A stretch of 64,000 nt of DNA from Bifidobacterium reuteri DSM 23975 (GCF_000741695.1 NZ_JGZK01000005.1:186001-250000), one strand, 5' to 3'. Shown: positions 20,893 to 34,172, numbered from the stretch's first letter. Program-made: numbers and translations. The notes: generated from the sequence alone by a model not told the origin.

Positions 20893-21126
20893 ATGCGTGA
20901 ACGTGAATTCTGGGAATTGCTCGAAGAGGTGTTCGGCCGCAGCTATGGCCGCTCGCTGGCCCGCGATCAGCGCATGCCCAAATTGGCGAATATGACGGTG
21001 CTTGAGGCGCTCGACGCTGGGGAAGAACCGCGGGTGGTGTGGAACGTGCTATGCGATCAGATGGAAGTTCCTGATTCGAGGCGCTGGGGGCACGACCACA
21101 ATGCTCCACCGATGCCGGCCGCATGA
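20893..21126 (+). CDS. DUF3046 family protein
   Basis: The 77-residue protein matches the small actinobacterial DUF3046 family: MREREFWELLEEVFG, YGRSLARDQ, TVLEALDAGEEPRVVWNVLC and a VPDSRRWG end. Its function is not known. It lies between clgR and recA in nearly all actinobacteria that have it, hence a suspected link to DNA repair. No clear ribosome site precedes the ATG at 20893; an upstream in-frame ATG at 20848 would add 15 residues that do not match the family. Confidence 0.88.
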   Translation: MREREFWELLEEVFGRSYGRSLARDQRMPKLANMTVLEALDAGEEPRVVWNVLCDQMEVPDSRRWGHDHNAPPMPAA

Positions 21127-21156
21127 GGCGTGTTTTCGGCGTGTCGCACAAGAATT

Positions 21157-21170
21157 CGAACAGATGTTCG
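21157..21170. promoter_or_regulatory. LexA (SOS) box upstream of recA
   Basis: CGAACAGATGTTCG fits the actinobacterial/Gram-positive SOS box CGAAC-N4-GTTCG exactly. It lies 220 bp before the recA ATG. Confidence 0.9.
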
Positions 21171-21185
21171 TATGTTGCTCTATAG

Positions 21186-21194
21186 TTATCCACA
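21186..21194 (+). promoter_or_regulatory. Perfect DnaA-box 9-mer
   Basis: TTATCCACA lies 16 bp after the LexA box in the recA upstream region. DnaA control of recA is speculative. Confidence 0.45.
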
Positions 21195-21389
21195 GTGAGA
21201 TGAAGCCACAACCGTGTGCATGGCGGCGCTGACCTGAAGTAACGCCTTACGGCAGTAGGGCTGTCGCTCTGAGGAGGGGCATGGGCCACGAAGCTGGAAC
21301 CACAGAGGTCCGTCGGGCTTGCCGCATGAGGTTGCTCTTGCATACGGTGGGAGTGACCAACCGCTTACGACTTCGATAAGGAGAAGATC

Positions 21390-22607
<1,218 letters not shown>

Positions 22608-22613
22608 CGCGCG

Positions 22614-23285
22614 ATGATCGATGCCGCTGAATTCCTTCAGCGCAATCCTGCCGTCCTCGGACATGCTGTACCAGGGAATGCAGGAACAGCTGAAGCTGAG
22701 GCGTCTGCCGTGTCATCGGCCCCGGATTGTTTACGACACTCACTGTTCGGTGGTGCTTCGGAAAGATGCCACAGGAGCGCATCAGCCGGCGGGGCGTCGG
22801 CTGATGCGCAGGCTCCGAATGCCCCGAATGAGGATGAGGACGCATGCCGGGAGGCGGCGTTGAGGCTGCTCGATGCCGCTCCCCGGTCATCCGGGGCATT
22901 GCGAGACCGTCTCGTCGGCAAAGGATATGCCGAAGACGTCGCAGACCGGGTGATAGCACGGCTGATTGAAGTGCGGCTGCTGGATGACCGCGAGTACGCC
23001 GAATCGGTGGTCCGGATCTGCGCCAACCGCATGATGGGGCGGCGCGGCGCAGCCATGGAACTTGCCCGCAAAGGCGTGGATCGCATGCTGGCGTCGCAGG
23101 TGACCGAGGAGGCCGAACAGAACGGCGTGTTCGAGGAAGCGGCGTGGGAATTGGGGCGTAGTGTGGCGCGCAAGACGCAAGGCCTCGACCGGCAGGTGCG
23201 TCAGCGTCGCTTCTGGGCCGCGGGTGGACGCAAAGGGCACAACCCGGCTATCCTGCGCGAAGTCGCTGCCGAGCTGCTGGGATAG
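22614..23285 (+). CDS. recX: Regulatory protein RecX
   Basis: RecX binds RecA filaments and limits their activity. Of 223 residues, the C-terminal 150 carry the three-helix RecX repeats: EDACREAALRLLDAAPRSSG, LRDRLVGKGYAEDVADRVI, VRLLDDREYAESVV and the closing KGHNPAILREVAAELLG. The N-terminal 80 residues are low-complexity and not conserved, so the ATG at 22614, 6 bp after recA, is the position-based choice. Confidence 0.93.
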   Translation: MIDAAEFLQRNPAVLGHAVPGNAGTAEAEASAVSSAPDCLRHSLFGGASERCHRSASAGGASADAQAPNAPNEDEDACREAALRLLDAAPRSSGALRDRLVGKGYAEDVADRVIARLIEVRLLDDREYAESVVRICANRMMGRRGAAMELARKGVDRMLASQVTEEAEQNGVFEEAAWELGRSVARKTQGLDRQVRQRRFWAAGGRKGHNPAILREVAAELLG

Positions 23286-23431
23286 TTCGATGCCTGGTGA
23301 GCCGTTCGCTCCGTTGGAGCGGTCGTTGGGGGCAGCCAGCGGGATGGCTCTCTCGACGGTACGTGATGGAGGTTGTTTTCGTCGGTTGTATCGCACGAAA
23401 GCGATTCCCGGATTCTTCTCCATGCCGTATG

Positions 23432-23437
23432 TATAAT
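23432..23437 (+). promoter_or_regulatory. -10 element of the RNase P RNA gene
   Basis: A perfect TATAAT ends 9 nt before the predicted first base of the P1 helix of the RNase P RNA. No clear -35 is visible. Confidence 0.75.
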
Positions 23438-23446
23438 TACAGGCTT

Positions 23447-23813
23447 GAGACCTCTTGATGGCCGCGGCCGTGATCTTCATTGGGATCGGCTGAGGAACTT
23501 CCGGGCTCCATAGAGCACGATGGCGGATAACGTCCGCCCAGGGTGACCTGAGAGATAGCGCAGCAGAGAACAGACCGCCCGTCCTCGACGGGTAAGGGTG
23601 AAACGGCGGTGTAAGAGACCACCGGGCCGCTGGTAACAGCAGGCCGCATGGCAAGCCTCATCGGGAGCAAGGCCAAGCAGATGGCGGTAAGGGCTGCTCG
23701 CCCGTGTCATCGGGTAGGCTGCTAGAGCCTGTCGGCGACGTCAGGTCGAGATGGATGGCCATCCGTGCAGCGCATTCGCGCGGCACGACAGAACCCGGGG
23801 TATAAGGGGTCTC
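23447..23813 (+). ncRNA. rnpB: RNase P RNA, bacterial class A
   Basis: RNase P RNA is the catalytic RNA that trims tRNA 5' leaders. The conserved blocks are in order: GAGGAACTTCCGGGCTCC (CR-I), AGAGAACAGACCGCC, GGGTAAGGGTGAAACGGCGG with GTAAGAGACCACCG, and the 3' block GACAGAACCCGGGGTATAA (CR-V). The ends were set by the P1 helix: GAGACCTCTT at 23447 pairs over 10 bp with AAGGGGTCTC ending at 23813. A TATAAT promoter element lies just upstream. Confidence 0.96.
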
Positions 23814-23845
23814 ATATCATCTTTTCCCGTTTTGCCGATGGCGCT

Positions 23846-23869
23846 GTGTCCAGCTTAGTGTCCAGCTTA
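23846..23869. repeat. 12-bp perfect tandem repeat
   Basis: GTGTCCAGCTTA occurs twice back to back (23846-23857 and 23858-23869), 33 bp after rnpB. Function unknown. Confidence 0.7.
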
Positions 23870-23963
23870 TAGAGCGGATTGTTTCACGAAGGTTTGTGGA
23901 AACAAACATATTGCTTTGAGCGAGCAGTCGGGCGCGTTGCCGATTGTTTACGCATTGTTCGTC

Positions 23964-23969
23964 TACAAT
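23964..23969 (+). promoter_or_regulatory. Possible -10 element for hpf
   Basis: TACAAT lies 80 nt before the hpf start in an AT-richer stretch. The -35 is not convincing. Confidence 0.35.
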
Positions 23970-24048
23970 GAAACGTATCCAAGCGGTGATGTTGCCGTTT
24001 GGACCCACATATAGCGGGTGAAACCGCTTGAGTCACTAGGAGGTCAAC

Positions 24049-24717
24049 ATGGAAATCGTCGTTACCGGACGTCACACACAGATCAAGCAAAGGTTCCGTG
24101 ATGTTGTCGAGTCCAAGATGAATCGTGTGACCGCAATCGCCCCGGATGCACAGCGCGCGCAGATCGTGCTGACCCATGAGGGCAACCCGCGTCAGGCAGA
24201 CACCGCCAAGCGCGTGGAAATCACCGTTATCGCGGGTCGTACCGTGGTTCGCGCCGAAGCCTCCAGCACGGATGAGTTCAGCGCATTGGACATGGCGCTC
24301 GACAAGCTGACGCTTCGCCTGCGTCGTACCCGCGATCGCCGCAAGGATCATCGTCGTGGATACACCAACCCGGTGCCGGTCGATCTGGGTGCCGCCGCTC
24401 CGGAGCCGGAGGTCGAGGAGGCCGATGAAGAACCGAACAACAGCCCGGCTGCCGCTGTCGCCTCCGATCTTGGCCCTGGCGAATCCGTGGAAGTCCAGGT
24501 TGGGGATACGCCGATCGTCATCCGCCGCAAGCTGCACATCGCCGAGCCGATGAGCATCGACGAGGCGCTGTACGAAATGGAGCTCATTGGACACGATTTC
24601 TTCCTGTTTGTCAACAAGGACACCGGTCGTCCGTCCGTGGTCTATCACCGTCACGGCTGGAGCTACGGCGTGTTCGAGATCGACACTCCTGAAAACGTCA
24701 AGAAGGCCGAAGCCTGA
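24049..24717 (+). CDS. hpf: Long-form ribosome hibernation promoting factor
   Basis: The 222-residue protein has an N-terminal S30AE/YfiA domain (MEIVVTGRHTQIKQRFRDVV, then DKLTLRLRRTRDRRKDHRRG), a flexible acidic Ala/Pro linker and the C-terminal dimerisation domain (VRRKLHIAEPMSIDEALYEM; YHRHGWSYGVFEID). The long form makes 100S ribosome dimers in stationary phase. AGGAGG lies 5 nt before the ATG. A terminator follows, so it is monocistronic. Confidence 0.96.
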   Translation: MEIVVTGRHTQIKQRFRDVVESKMNRVTAIAPDAQRAQIVLTHEGNPRQADTAKRVEITVIAGRTVVRAEASSTDEFSALDMALDKLTLRLRRTRDRRKDHRRGYTNPVPVDLGAAAPEPEVEEADEEPNNSPAAAVASDLGPGESVEVQVGDTPIVIRRKLHIAEPMSIDEALYEMELIGHDFFLFVNKDTGRPSVVYHRHGWSYGVFEIDTPENVKKAEA

Positions 24718-24765
24718 CGCTGAACCCCGATAAGGCAACAGCCGAATAGCAGGCAATCGAGATAA

Positions 24766-24796
24766 GCCGCTTCCCGCCAACGGGAGGCGGCTTTTT
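24766..24796 (+). terminator. Rho-independent terminator after hpf
   Basis: GCCGCTTCCCG and CGGGAGGCGGC pair around CCAA with one mismatch and run into TTTTT. Confidence 0.92.
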
Positions 24797-24884
24797 CGTA
24801 ATCTGGTCGAAAAAATGCGTGGTTCTTGCCACGTGGCGGTATCCTGATATGCGGAACCACCGAAACCAATCAAGGGAGAACCCA

Positions 24885-27827
<2,943 letters not shown>

Positions 27828-27854
27828 GCTGATTGCCCTGCACGGATGAAACAA

Positions 27855-27890
27855 GCCCCGCTGGTTCACACGGTGAATTGGCGGGGTTTT
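27855..27890 (+). terminator. Terminator after secA
   Basis: GCCCCGC and GCGGGGT-type arms enclose a second stem TTCAC/GTGAA and end in TTTT. Confidence 0.85.
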
Positions 27891-27900
27891 CCGTATCCGC

Positions 27901-28659
27901 TCAGCGAGTTCCCGCTGTTTCCGTCGTTTCATTGAGCAGTTTCAGATTCTCCCGGTAGACCTCGCGCCCTGAATGCGAGATCAGGTTCGAGGTCATGTTC
28001 ACCATGAGATCGATGGACTCCCGCCTGCCCCGACGGAACCAGTCCTTGAGCATGTTCACGACGCCTCCGGCGATGTAGCCGAACTGGTAGTCGCTGAGCG
28101 TCTTCGCCATCGTCGGGTCGACCATCGTCGGGTCGACCGTCGTCCGATAACTCGTCGTCTCGCCAGTGCCGGACGCATCGCCCGTGGCGGCCACGCCGTT
28201 GGTTCCGATGGCGGCACCGACGGGACCTCCTATTCCCAGAATGATCTGCGGCGCGACCGTCTCGGTGCAGACCTTGGAGATTGCATCGATGATGTCCGCG
28301 TACAGATTGCCGCCGGACGGCGTCGACAGGAGCGAGAGGAGCTGCTCCCGCCCGTCCAACGACATGTAGACCTCGCGGATGAACGGACGGTAGTCGCCGT
28401 TGCACATCTCCTGAGTGTGCCGATATGTCATGTCCGTGTACATGTCAATCAGGTCGGTCCGCAGTTGGTCGAACATGTCGTATACATCGTGGTAATGCGC
28501 GTAGAACGTGACGCGGTTGACATCGGCCAGTTCCGTCAGTTCGGTGACGGTGATCCTGTTCAAGGGCTTGTCGGCCAGCAGGCGTAGCAGCGCCTCCTGC
28601 AGAAGAAGACGCGTACGCCGTGTTCGACGATCCATTTTGACGTCATTTTTAGTGTTCAT
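27901..28659 (-). CDS. TetR-family transcriptional regulator
   Basis: The 252-residue protein has an N-terminal TetR helix-turn-helix (RTRLLLQEALLRLLADKPLN, ITVTELTELADVNRVTFYAHY) and a C-terminal ligand domain with a TetR_C-like end (YIAGGVVNMLKDWFRRG). The ATG at 28659 has AGGA about 9 nt upstream. It is divergent from the MMPL transporter gene with 162 bp between, so it most likely represses the MMPL/heptad-repeat operon. A perfect 15-bp duplication (28107-28136) doubles the pentapeptide around VDPTM, lengthening a linker. Confidence 0.9.
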   Translation of the reverse strand: MNTKNDVKMDRRTRRTRLLLQEALLRLLADKPLNRITVTELTELADVNRVTFYAHYHDVYDMFDQLRTDLIDMYTDMTYRHTQEMCNGDYRPFIREVYMSLDGREQLLSLLSTPSGGNLYADIIDAISKVCTETVAPQIILGIGGPVGAAIGTNGVAATGDASGTGETTSYRTTVDPTMVDPTMAKTLSDYQFGYIAGGVVNMLKDWFRRGRRESIDLMVNMTSNLISHSGREVYRENLKLLNETTETAGTR

Positions 28660-28755
28660 TGTCGTTTTTCCTACAGGTGTCGGCCATATTCGTAGCATAT
28701 CCATCGGAAGGCGTCCAAGCTGATGGTTGCAGGGCGATCCGACGTCTCCAATAAT

Positions 28756-28819
28756 GATACCCCGTAAGACAACAGATGTAGTAAAACACACGACTGTAAG
28801 GAAACTGTCAGGGGGTATC
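28756..28819. promoter_or_regulatory. Inverted repeat GATACCCC / GGGGTATC in TetR-MMPL intergenic region
   Basis: Perfect 8-bp arms at 28756-28763 and 28812-28819 are separated by 48 bp and bracket the region where the MMPL promoter should be. The right arm overlaps the MMPL ribosome site. Candidate TetR operator half-sites, not proven. Confidence 0.4.
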
Positions 28820-28821
28820 CG

Positions 28822-31013
28822 GTGCAACGGATCATCAACGGCTTTCTCAGGCATCGCATCATCGTGGTGATCGTCTTCACGATGCTGACGGTCCTCGGGG
28901 CCATCGCCTATCCACAGGTCAAAGTCAACTATTCGTTCGCCGACTACCTGCCGAAGGACGCGCCGTCCGTCATCGCGCTCGACGACATGAAAGCATCCTT
29001 CGACGCGGGCGTGCCGAACGCGCGACTGTACGCCGAAGGAATCAACGCGGTGCAGGCGGAGCGTCTTGCCGACGATCTGGCTGATGTCGATGGCGTCGAT
29101 GAGGTCATGTGGCTCGGCTCGGTCGTCGACACCAAGACGCCGGCGGAGATCCAGGACGCGGATACCGTCTCCTCTTGGAAGACGGACAAGGGGTATCTCT
29201 ACCAGCTGACCATCGATTCGTCCAAGCTGGTCGACGCTGTGCCCGAGGCCAGGGCCGTGGCCGAACAGGCGCATGCGACGCACGTGACGATGGCCGGCGA
29301 CGGCGTCACCACGGCCGAGGCGCAGGGTTCCACCGCCACGGAGATCATGCTGATCATGGCCATCGCCGTGGCGATCGTCATCGGCATCCTGCTCATCACC
29401 TCGCACTCGTGGTTCGAACCGGTGATCTTCCTCATCGTCATCGGCGTCGCGATCGTGATGAACATGGGGTCGAACATCGTGCTCGGCGAGATCAGCTTCG
29501 TCAGCCAGATCTGTGGCGCAATCCTACAGCTCGCCGTCTCGATGGACTACGCGATCGTACTGCTGCACACCTTCCGCAGAGTGGAGAAGGAGATGCCCGG
29601 CGCCACGCCGGTCGAGGCGATGGCCGAGACCATGATCCGCAGCTTCACGGTGATCCTGAGCTCGGCGGCCGTCACCTTCTTCGGATTCCTCTCGTTGACG
29701 GTCATGCGATTCGGCATCGGCGTGAACATGGGCATCGTGCTCTCCAAGGGCATCGTGTTCAGCTTCCTGTCGATCATGCTGCTCATGCCCTGCCTGATAC
29801 TCATGTTCCTCAAGCCGTTGAACGCATTGGAACACCGGTATCTCATGCCCTCGTTCTCCCGGTTCGCGAATGCTGCGATACACATCGCTCTGCCGGCGGC
29901 GCTGGCGATCCTCATCGCCGCGGTTCCCGCCTATGTGGCGCAGGAGCGCAACGACTTCATCTACGGCGCAGCCGATTTCGTGCAGCCGGGCAGTCGGCTC
30001 AAATCCGACGCAGACCACATCAACGACGCCTTCGGCCGCTCGGAGACGTGGGTCATCATGGTCCCCGAAGGACGATGGGCGGATGAGCAAGCCGTCATCG
30101 ACGACGTCGAACGGCTTCCTCATGTCACCGACGTCACCTCGTATATCACGATGGCCGGCAGGGCGATGCCGACCGCCATCGTCCCCGGCGATCAGTTGGA
30201 CCAGCTCATCTCGCATGGATGGTCACGTCTCGTCGTGTCGATGGACGTGCAAACCGAATCGAAGGACGCCTACGCGCTCGTGCCTGAAGTGCGCGACACC
30301 GTCGCCCGCCACTACGGCGACGACTACCGGCTGGTCGGCACAGCACCTACGACCTGAGGGACGTGGTGCGCGCCGACAGCGGCAAGGTGCGTCTGTTCTC
30401 CATCGGCAGCATCGCACTCGTGCTGCTCATCGTGTTCCGGTCGATCGCGATTCCGGTCGTCGTGTTGCTCGCCATCGAAATCTCGATCTGGCTCAACCTC
30501 GCCGTGCCATACGTGACCGGTGACACCCTCAATTACATCGGATACCTCGTCATCGAGGCCGTACAGCTCGGAGCCGCCGTAGACTACGGCATCATCTACA
30601 CACGCGAATATCTGGACCAACGACGACGGCACGAGCCACGTGAGGCGACTCGCCTGTCCATCCAACATTCCGCGATTACAATCCTCACCTCGGCCACAAT
30701 CCTCATCAGCGCCGGATTCGCCGTGTGGCGCATCGCATCCAACGGCGTGATCAGCGAGATCGGTCTGCTCGTCTCCCGCGGCGCCCTTGTCTCGATGCTG
30801 CTCATGTTCCTGCTGCTGCCATGGCTGTTCCGCGTATCCGACGGGCTGATACGACGCACCTCGATCGGACTGGGCTTCCGCGATGACGCGCGTATGAATG
30901 TCAGAAATACAGATGCGCAAACCATTGGCACGCCATCCGACACGCAATCCGATACCCCCAATGACCAACCTGCCACCCACACCACTCATCCCACGAAGGA
31001 GATCACACGATGA
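28822..31013 (+). pseudogene. MMPL/RND-type membrane transporter, frameshifted near 30345
   Basis: The first 511 codons (GTG at 28822, AGGGGG upstream) encode the N-terminal MMPL half: a membrane anchor, an extracellular domain, and helices including AISFVSQICG-like text and MDYAIVLLHTFRRVEKEMPG. The frame stops at 30357 soon after RLVGTAPTT. The second half resumes in another frame (STYDLRDVVRADSGKVRLFS, then VDYGIIYTREYLDQRRRHEP) to 31013. One missing base around 30340-30348 would join them to about 730 residues, a normal size. The stop overlaps the next ATG (ATGA), showing an operon. Bacterial MMPL proteins export lipids or drugs. The shift may be real or a sequence error. Confidence 0.85.
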
Positions 31014-32986
31014 CCATGACCAACACCCATCACGACAACGTGAACGCCAACACCTCAAGCACCATCACCGAGCGTCGACACACGACGGTCAGGAGAATCC
31101 TCGCGCCCACCATCGCCGCATTCCTCGCGACCGTGCTCCTCACGGTTCCGGCGCTGTCCCGGGCGAATGCCGCGGACGAGCCCGAGCATCCGCGCACACC
31201 ACGGGCGGTGACTTCGGCGAACAATGGGGGCAATAGTGGAGAGGGGAGCGGCAAGGACGAGACCGTCTACATCAAGGCCAAGGCCGACGGCGCCGTCTCC
31301 GGCATATACGTGGTCAACACCTTCGACGCCGGGCAGCCACGCACCGTCCAGGACCCGGGCTCGTACACCAAAGTCACGAACCTCACCACCGACGCCAAAC
31401 TCGAGGAGAAGAACGGCACGGTGAACATCACCACCCTCAACGACAAGCCGTTCTACTATCAGGGCGACCTCAAGGCCGACACCGCACTGCCCTGGAACGT
31501 CAGCGTCGACTACACGCTGGACGGCAAGGCCGTCGATGCCGAGAAACTGGACGGAGCTGACGGCGAACTCGCCATGACCCTGCGCATCGCGCCCAACGAA
31601 TCGGCCGACAAGGCGACCCGGGAATTCGCCGACGCCTATGTGATTCAGGCACAGGGCACCTTCCCGCAGGAAGCGTTCGACATCACTGACGCCGGTGACG
31701 CTGCCCTCGCCCAGTCCGGTGGCAACACCGTCGTCTCCGGCATGGTCCTGCCCGGAGAAACCGGAACATTCACCATCCGCGGCCAAGCCAAGGACTTCAC
31801 CAGCTCCGGATGGCAGATCACCGCGATGAGCCTCGACATGGCGCTGGACGTGCGCGATCAGGACACCTCCCAGCTCACCGAGCAGACCGGCAAACTCAGC
31901 GACGCCACCGTGCAATTGGCAGACGGCACGACATCCCTCGCCCAAGGCAACCGGGAACTGAGCCGGGGAATCGGTTCGCTCGCCACCGGAACCGCCGAAC
32001 TCAACCGCGGCGCGCAATCCCTCGCCGGCGGAACGGAAACGCTCGCCCAAGGCGCCGGGACGCTTGCGCAGGGCAACCGGCAGCTGGCCGACGGACTGGC
32101 GCAACTGTACGACGCCAGCGGAAGCATGAGCGACGGTGTCAAGGGACTGCCCGAACAGATGACGGCGCTGAGTCAAGGGGTCACCACGCTCAAACAGGGG
32201 TCGGACGCCCTGAAGCAAGGGGATGGGCAGTACCGTCAGGCACTCGCCGGCGGTCAGCAGACGATCCTCGCACAGGTCGGCGGTGACATCGATGCGGCCG
32301 AGACGGCATCTCGACAGGCGTACGCCCAGGCATTGGCCGCCGTGCAGCAGAATCCCGGCGACACTCAGGCCATCGCGGCGCTCGACAAGGCCGTGACAGC
32401 TATGGTGCAGGTGGAGAACGCCAAAGGGCAGTATCAGGCGCTCGGACAGGCGCTTGACGGTTACGCGGGCATCTCCTCCGGCATCGGCCAGCTGCGCGGG
32501 GGAGTGGATCAGCTCGACGCGAAGGTGAACGGTTCGTCCAACGGATCGTCGGCGGACTCCGCGGCCATGCAGGCGTCCCTTATGCAACTGGCCGAGGGAT
32601 TGGCATCGATGCACGCCGCCGTCGGACAGCTCAACACGGGGGCGCAATCCGCTGCCTCCGGTGCCGAGGAGCTGGCGAAGGGCCTGTCATCCGCGCGTGA
32701 TGGCGCCAACAGCCTCGCCACCGGAGCCGCTGCGGCGGACTCTGGCGCGCACAGCCTCGCTTCGGGCGCGGCCTCGGCTGCAGAAGGCGCCGGTCAGCTT
32801 GATGACGGCGCCCGAAAGCTCGCCGACTCCGTCAAGGGCATGGACGACAAGGTGCTCGACGAACTGCAGAAGACCATCGACGAGAAACTCGGCAAGGGCT
32901 TCAAAGTGCATTCGTTCGTCGCCCCCGCCAACACCGCCGTAGACCGCGTCCAGTTCACCTACGTCCTGCCCGGCATCGGGCAGTGA
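31010..32986 (+). CDS. Secreted protein with X3-Leu-X2-Gly heptad repeats (YhgE/Pip-like stalk)
   Basis: The 658-residue protein starts with an export signal (RRILAPTIAAFLATVLLTVP, cleavage likely after ANA about residue 55). A beta-rich region (about 75-275) is followed by long stretches of seven-residue repeats such as LATGTAELNRGAQSLAGGTE and LARGLSSARDGANSL-like text (about 290-410 and 515-610), the TIGR03057 type found next to MMPL proteins and in YhgE/Pip. The repeats should form long coiled helices. There is no C-terminal membrane segment or sortase motif, so it is probably released or held by the MMPL protein. Its start overlaps the MMPL stop (ATGA). Confidence 0.83.
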   Translation: MTMTNTHHDNVNANTSSTITERRHTTVRRILAPTIAAFLATVLLTVPALSRANAADEPEHPRTPRAVTSANNGGNSGEGSGKDETVYIKAKADGAVSGIYVVNTFDAGQPRTVQDPGSYTKVTNLTTDAKLEEKNGTVNITTLNDKPFYYQGDLKADTALPWNVSVDYTLDGKAVDAEKLDGADGELAMTLRIAPNESADKATREFADAYVIQAQGTFPQEAFDITDAGDAALAQSGGNTVVSGMVLPGETGTFTIRGQAKDFTSSGWQITAMSLDMALDVRDQDTSQLTEQTGKLSDATVQLADGTTSLAQGNRELSRGIGSLATGTAELNRGAQSLAGGTETLAQGAGTLAQGNRQLADGLAQLYDASGSMSDGVKGLPEQMTALSQGVTTLKQGSDALKQGDGQYRQALAGGQQTILAQVGGDIDAAETASRQAYAQALAAVQQNPGDTQAIAALDKAVTAMVQVENAKGQYQALGQALDGYAGISSGIGQLRGGVDQLDAKVNGSSNGSSADSAAMQASLMQLAEGLASMHAAVGQLNTGAQSAASGAEELAKGLSSARDGANSLATGAAAADSGAHSLASGAASAAEGAGQLDDGARKLADSVKGMDDKVLDELQKTIDEKLGKGFKVHSFVAPANTAVDRVQFTYVLPGIGQ

Positions 32987-32996
32987 GCGACGGGTC

Positions 32997-33024
32997 GGCT
33001 CCCCGCATCGAGCGGGGAGCCTTT
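32997..33024 (+). terminator. Rho-independent terminator after the heptad-repeat gene
   Basis: GGCTCCCCGC pairs perfectly with GCGGGGAGCC around ATCGA and is followed by TTT. Confidence 0.85.
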
Positions 33025-33125
33025 CGCGTTCTGCAATATGAAAGAACCGGACGGAGACGCAATATACGGCCATTACAATGGGCCGCGTCACTGATTATCG
33101 GGCGCGAGTGCGCCAAGGAGGAACA

Positions 33126-34172
33126 ATGGCCGAGATCACATGGAAGTCGATTCTCACCAAGCTGGTCGGGGGAGACCACCTGAGCGCCGAGGAATCCGAA
33201 TGGTTCGTCGATGATCTGATGAAGGGCAACGCCAATCCCGCCGCCGTGGGTGCCACGCTCGCCCTCCAGCAGCAGCTGGGGCTGACTGCCGAGGAGGTGT
33301 CCGGCGCGGCCAAGGCCATGGTGTCGCACGCCGTGCCACTCAACGTCTCCGGTGAGACCACCGACATCGTGGGCACCGGTGGTGACGGCTTCGCCACGGT
33401 GAACCTGTCCACCATGGGCTCGGTGGCCGCCGCGGCCGCGGGCGTGAAGATCGTCAAGCATGGCAATCGCGCCGCCTCCTCGAAGTGCGGTGCCGCCGAT
33501 GTACTCGAAGCGCTCGGTCTCCCGCTGGACCTGAAGCCCGAGGCGGTTGGCGAGGTCGGAGACGAGGTGGGCATCACCTTCGCGTTCGCCCGCACCTTCC
33601 ACCCGGCCATGCGCTTCGTAGGCCCGATTCGCGCCGCGCTCGGCATTCCGTGCGTGTTCAACGTGCTGGGCCCGCTGACCAACCCGGCCAAGCCCGCCCA
33701 TGTGGCCATCGGCTGCGCCAAGCGCGAGATGAGCCCGATTATGGCCGCCGTCTACGCCGCCAACGGCCAGTCCGGCATGGTCTACACCTCGCATGAGGGC
33801 ATGGACGAGCTCGCCCCCACCGGCCCGGTCTCCGTGTGGGAGATCCGCGACGGCAAGGTGACCGAGACCGAATTCGACCCGACCGTGGAGCTCGGCCTCG
33901 CCAAGATCGACGTCGCCGATCTCAAGGGCGGCGAGCCCGAGGCCAACGCTGCCGCCTTCCGCGATTTCGTGGCCGGCAAGGACATCCCGGCCCGCACCAC
34001 CGCACTGCTCAATGCCGCATCCGCCATCGTTGCCGACGGTCATCTGGTGGGCGATGGCACGCTGGGCGAACGCTTCCGCGAAGCTTACAAGCTCGCCGAG
34101 GACGCCGTGGACTCCGGCAAGGCCCAGGCCCTGCTCGACAAGTGGGTGGCCACTGCCAAGTCCAAGGCGTGA
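33126..34172 (+). CDS. trpD: Anthranilate phosphoribosyltransferase
   Basis: The 348-residue enzyme joins anthranilate to PRPP in tryptophan synthesis. Signatures are VGTGGDGFATVNLST (PRPP loop), KHGNRAASSKCGAADVLEAL, HPAMRFVGPIRAALG and FNVLGPLTNPAKP. The ATG at 33126 follows AAGGAGGAACA; an in-frame ATG at 33078 adds residues that do not match the family. No other trp gene is adjacent, so it is encoded apart from the rest of the pathway. Confidence 0.96.
   Translation: MAEITWKSILTKLVGGDHLSAEESEWFVDDLMKGNANPAAVGATLALQQQLGLTAEEVSGAAKAMVSHAVPLNVSGETTDIVGTGGDGFATVNLSTMGSVAAAAAGVKIVKHGNRAASSKCGAADVLEALGLPLDLKPEAVGEVGDEVGITFAFARTFHPAMRFVGPIRAALGIPCVFNVLGPLTNPAKPAHVAIGCAKREMSPIMAAVYAANGQSGMVYTSHEGMDELAPTGPVSVWEIRDGKVTETEFDPTVELGLAKIDVADLKGGEPEANAAAFRDFVAGKDIPARTTALLNAASAIVADGHLVGDGTLGERFREAYKLAEDAVDSGKAQALLDKWVATAKSKA

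Noticed and set aside
23817-24008. 63-codon minus-strand frame between rnpB and hpf
   Set aside because: It has no ribosome site or similarity and covers the repeat and promoter region of hpf.
28660-29406. Upstream in-frame extension of tetR to about 500 codons
   Set aside because: It would run antisense through the MMPL gene; the TetR domain begins just after the ATG at 28659.
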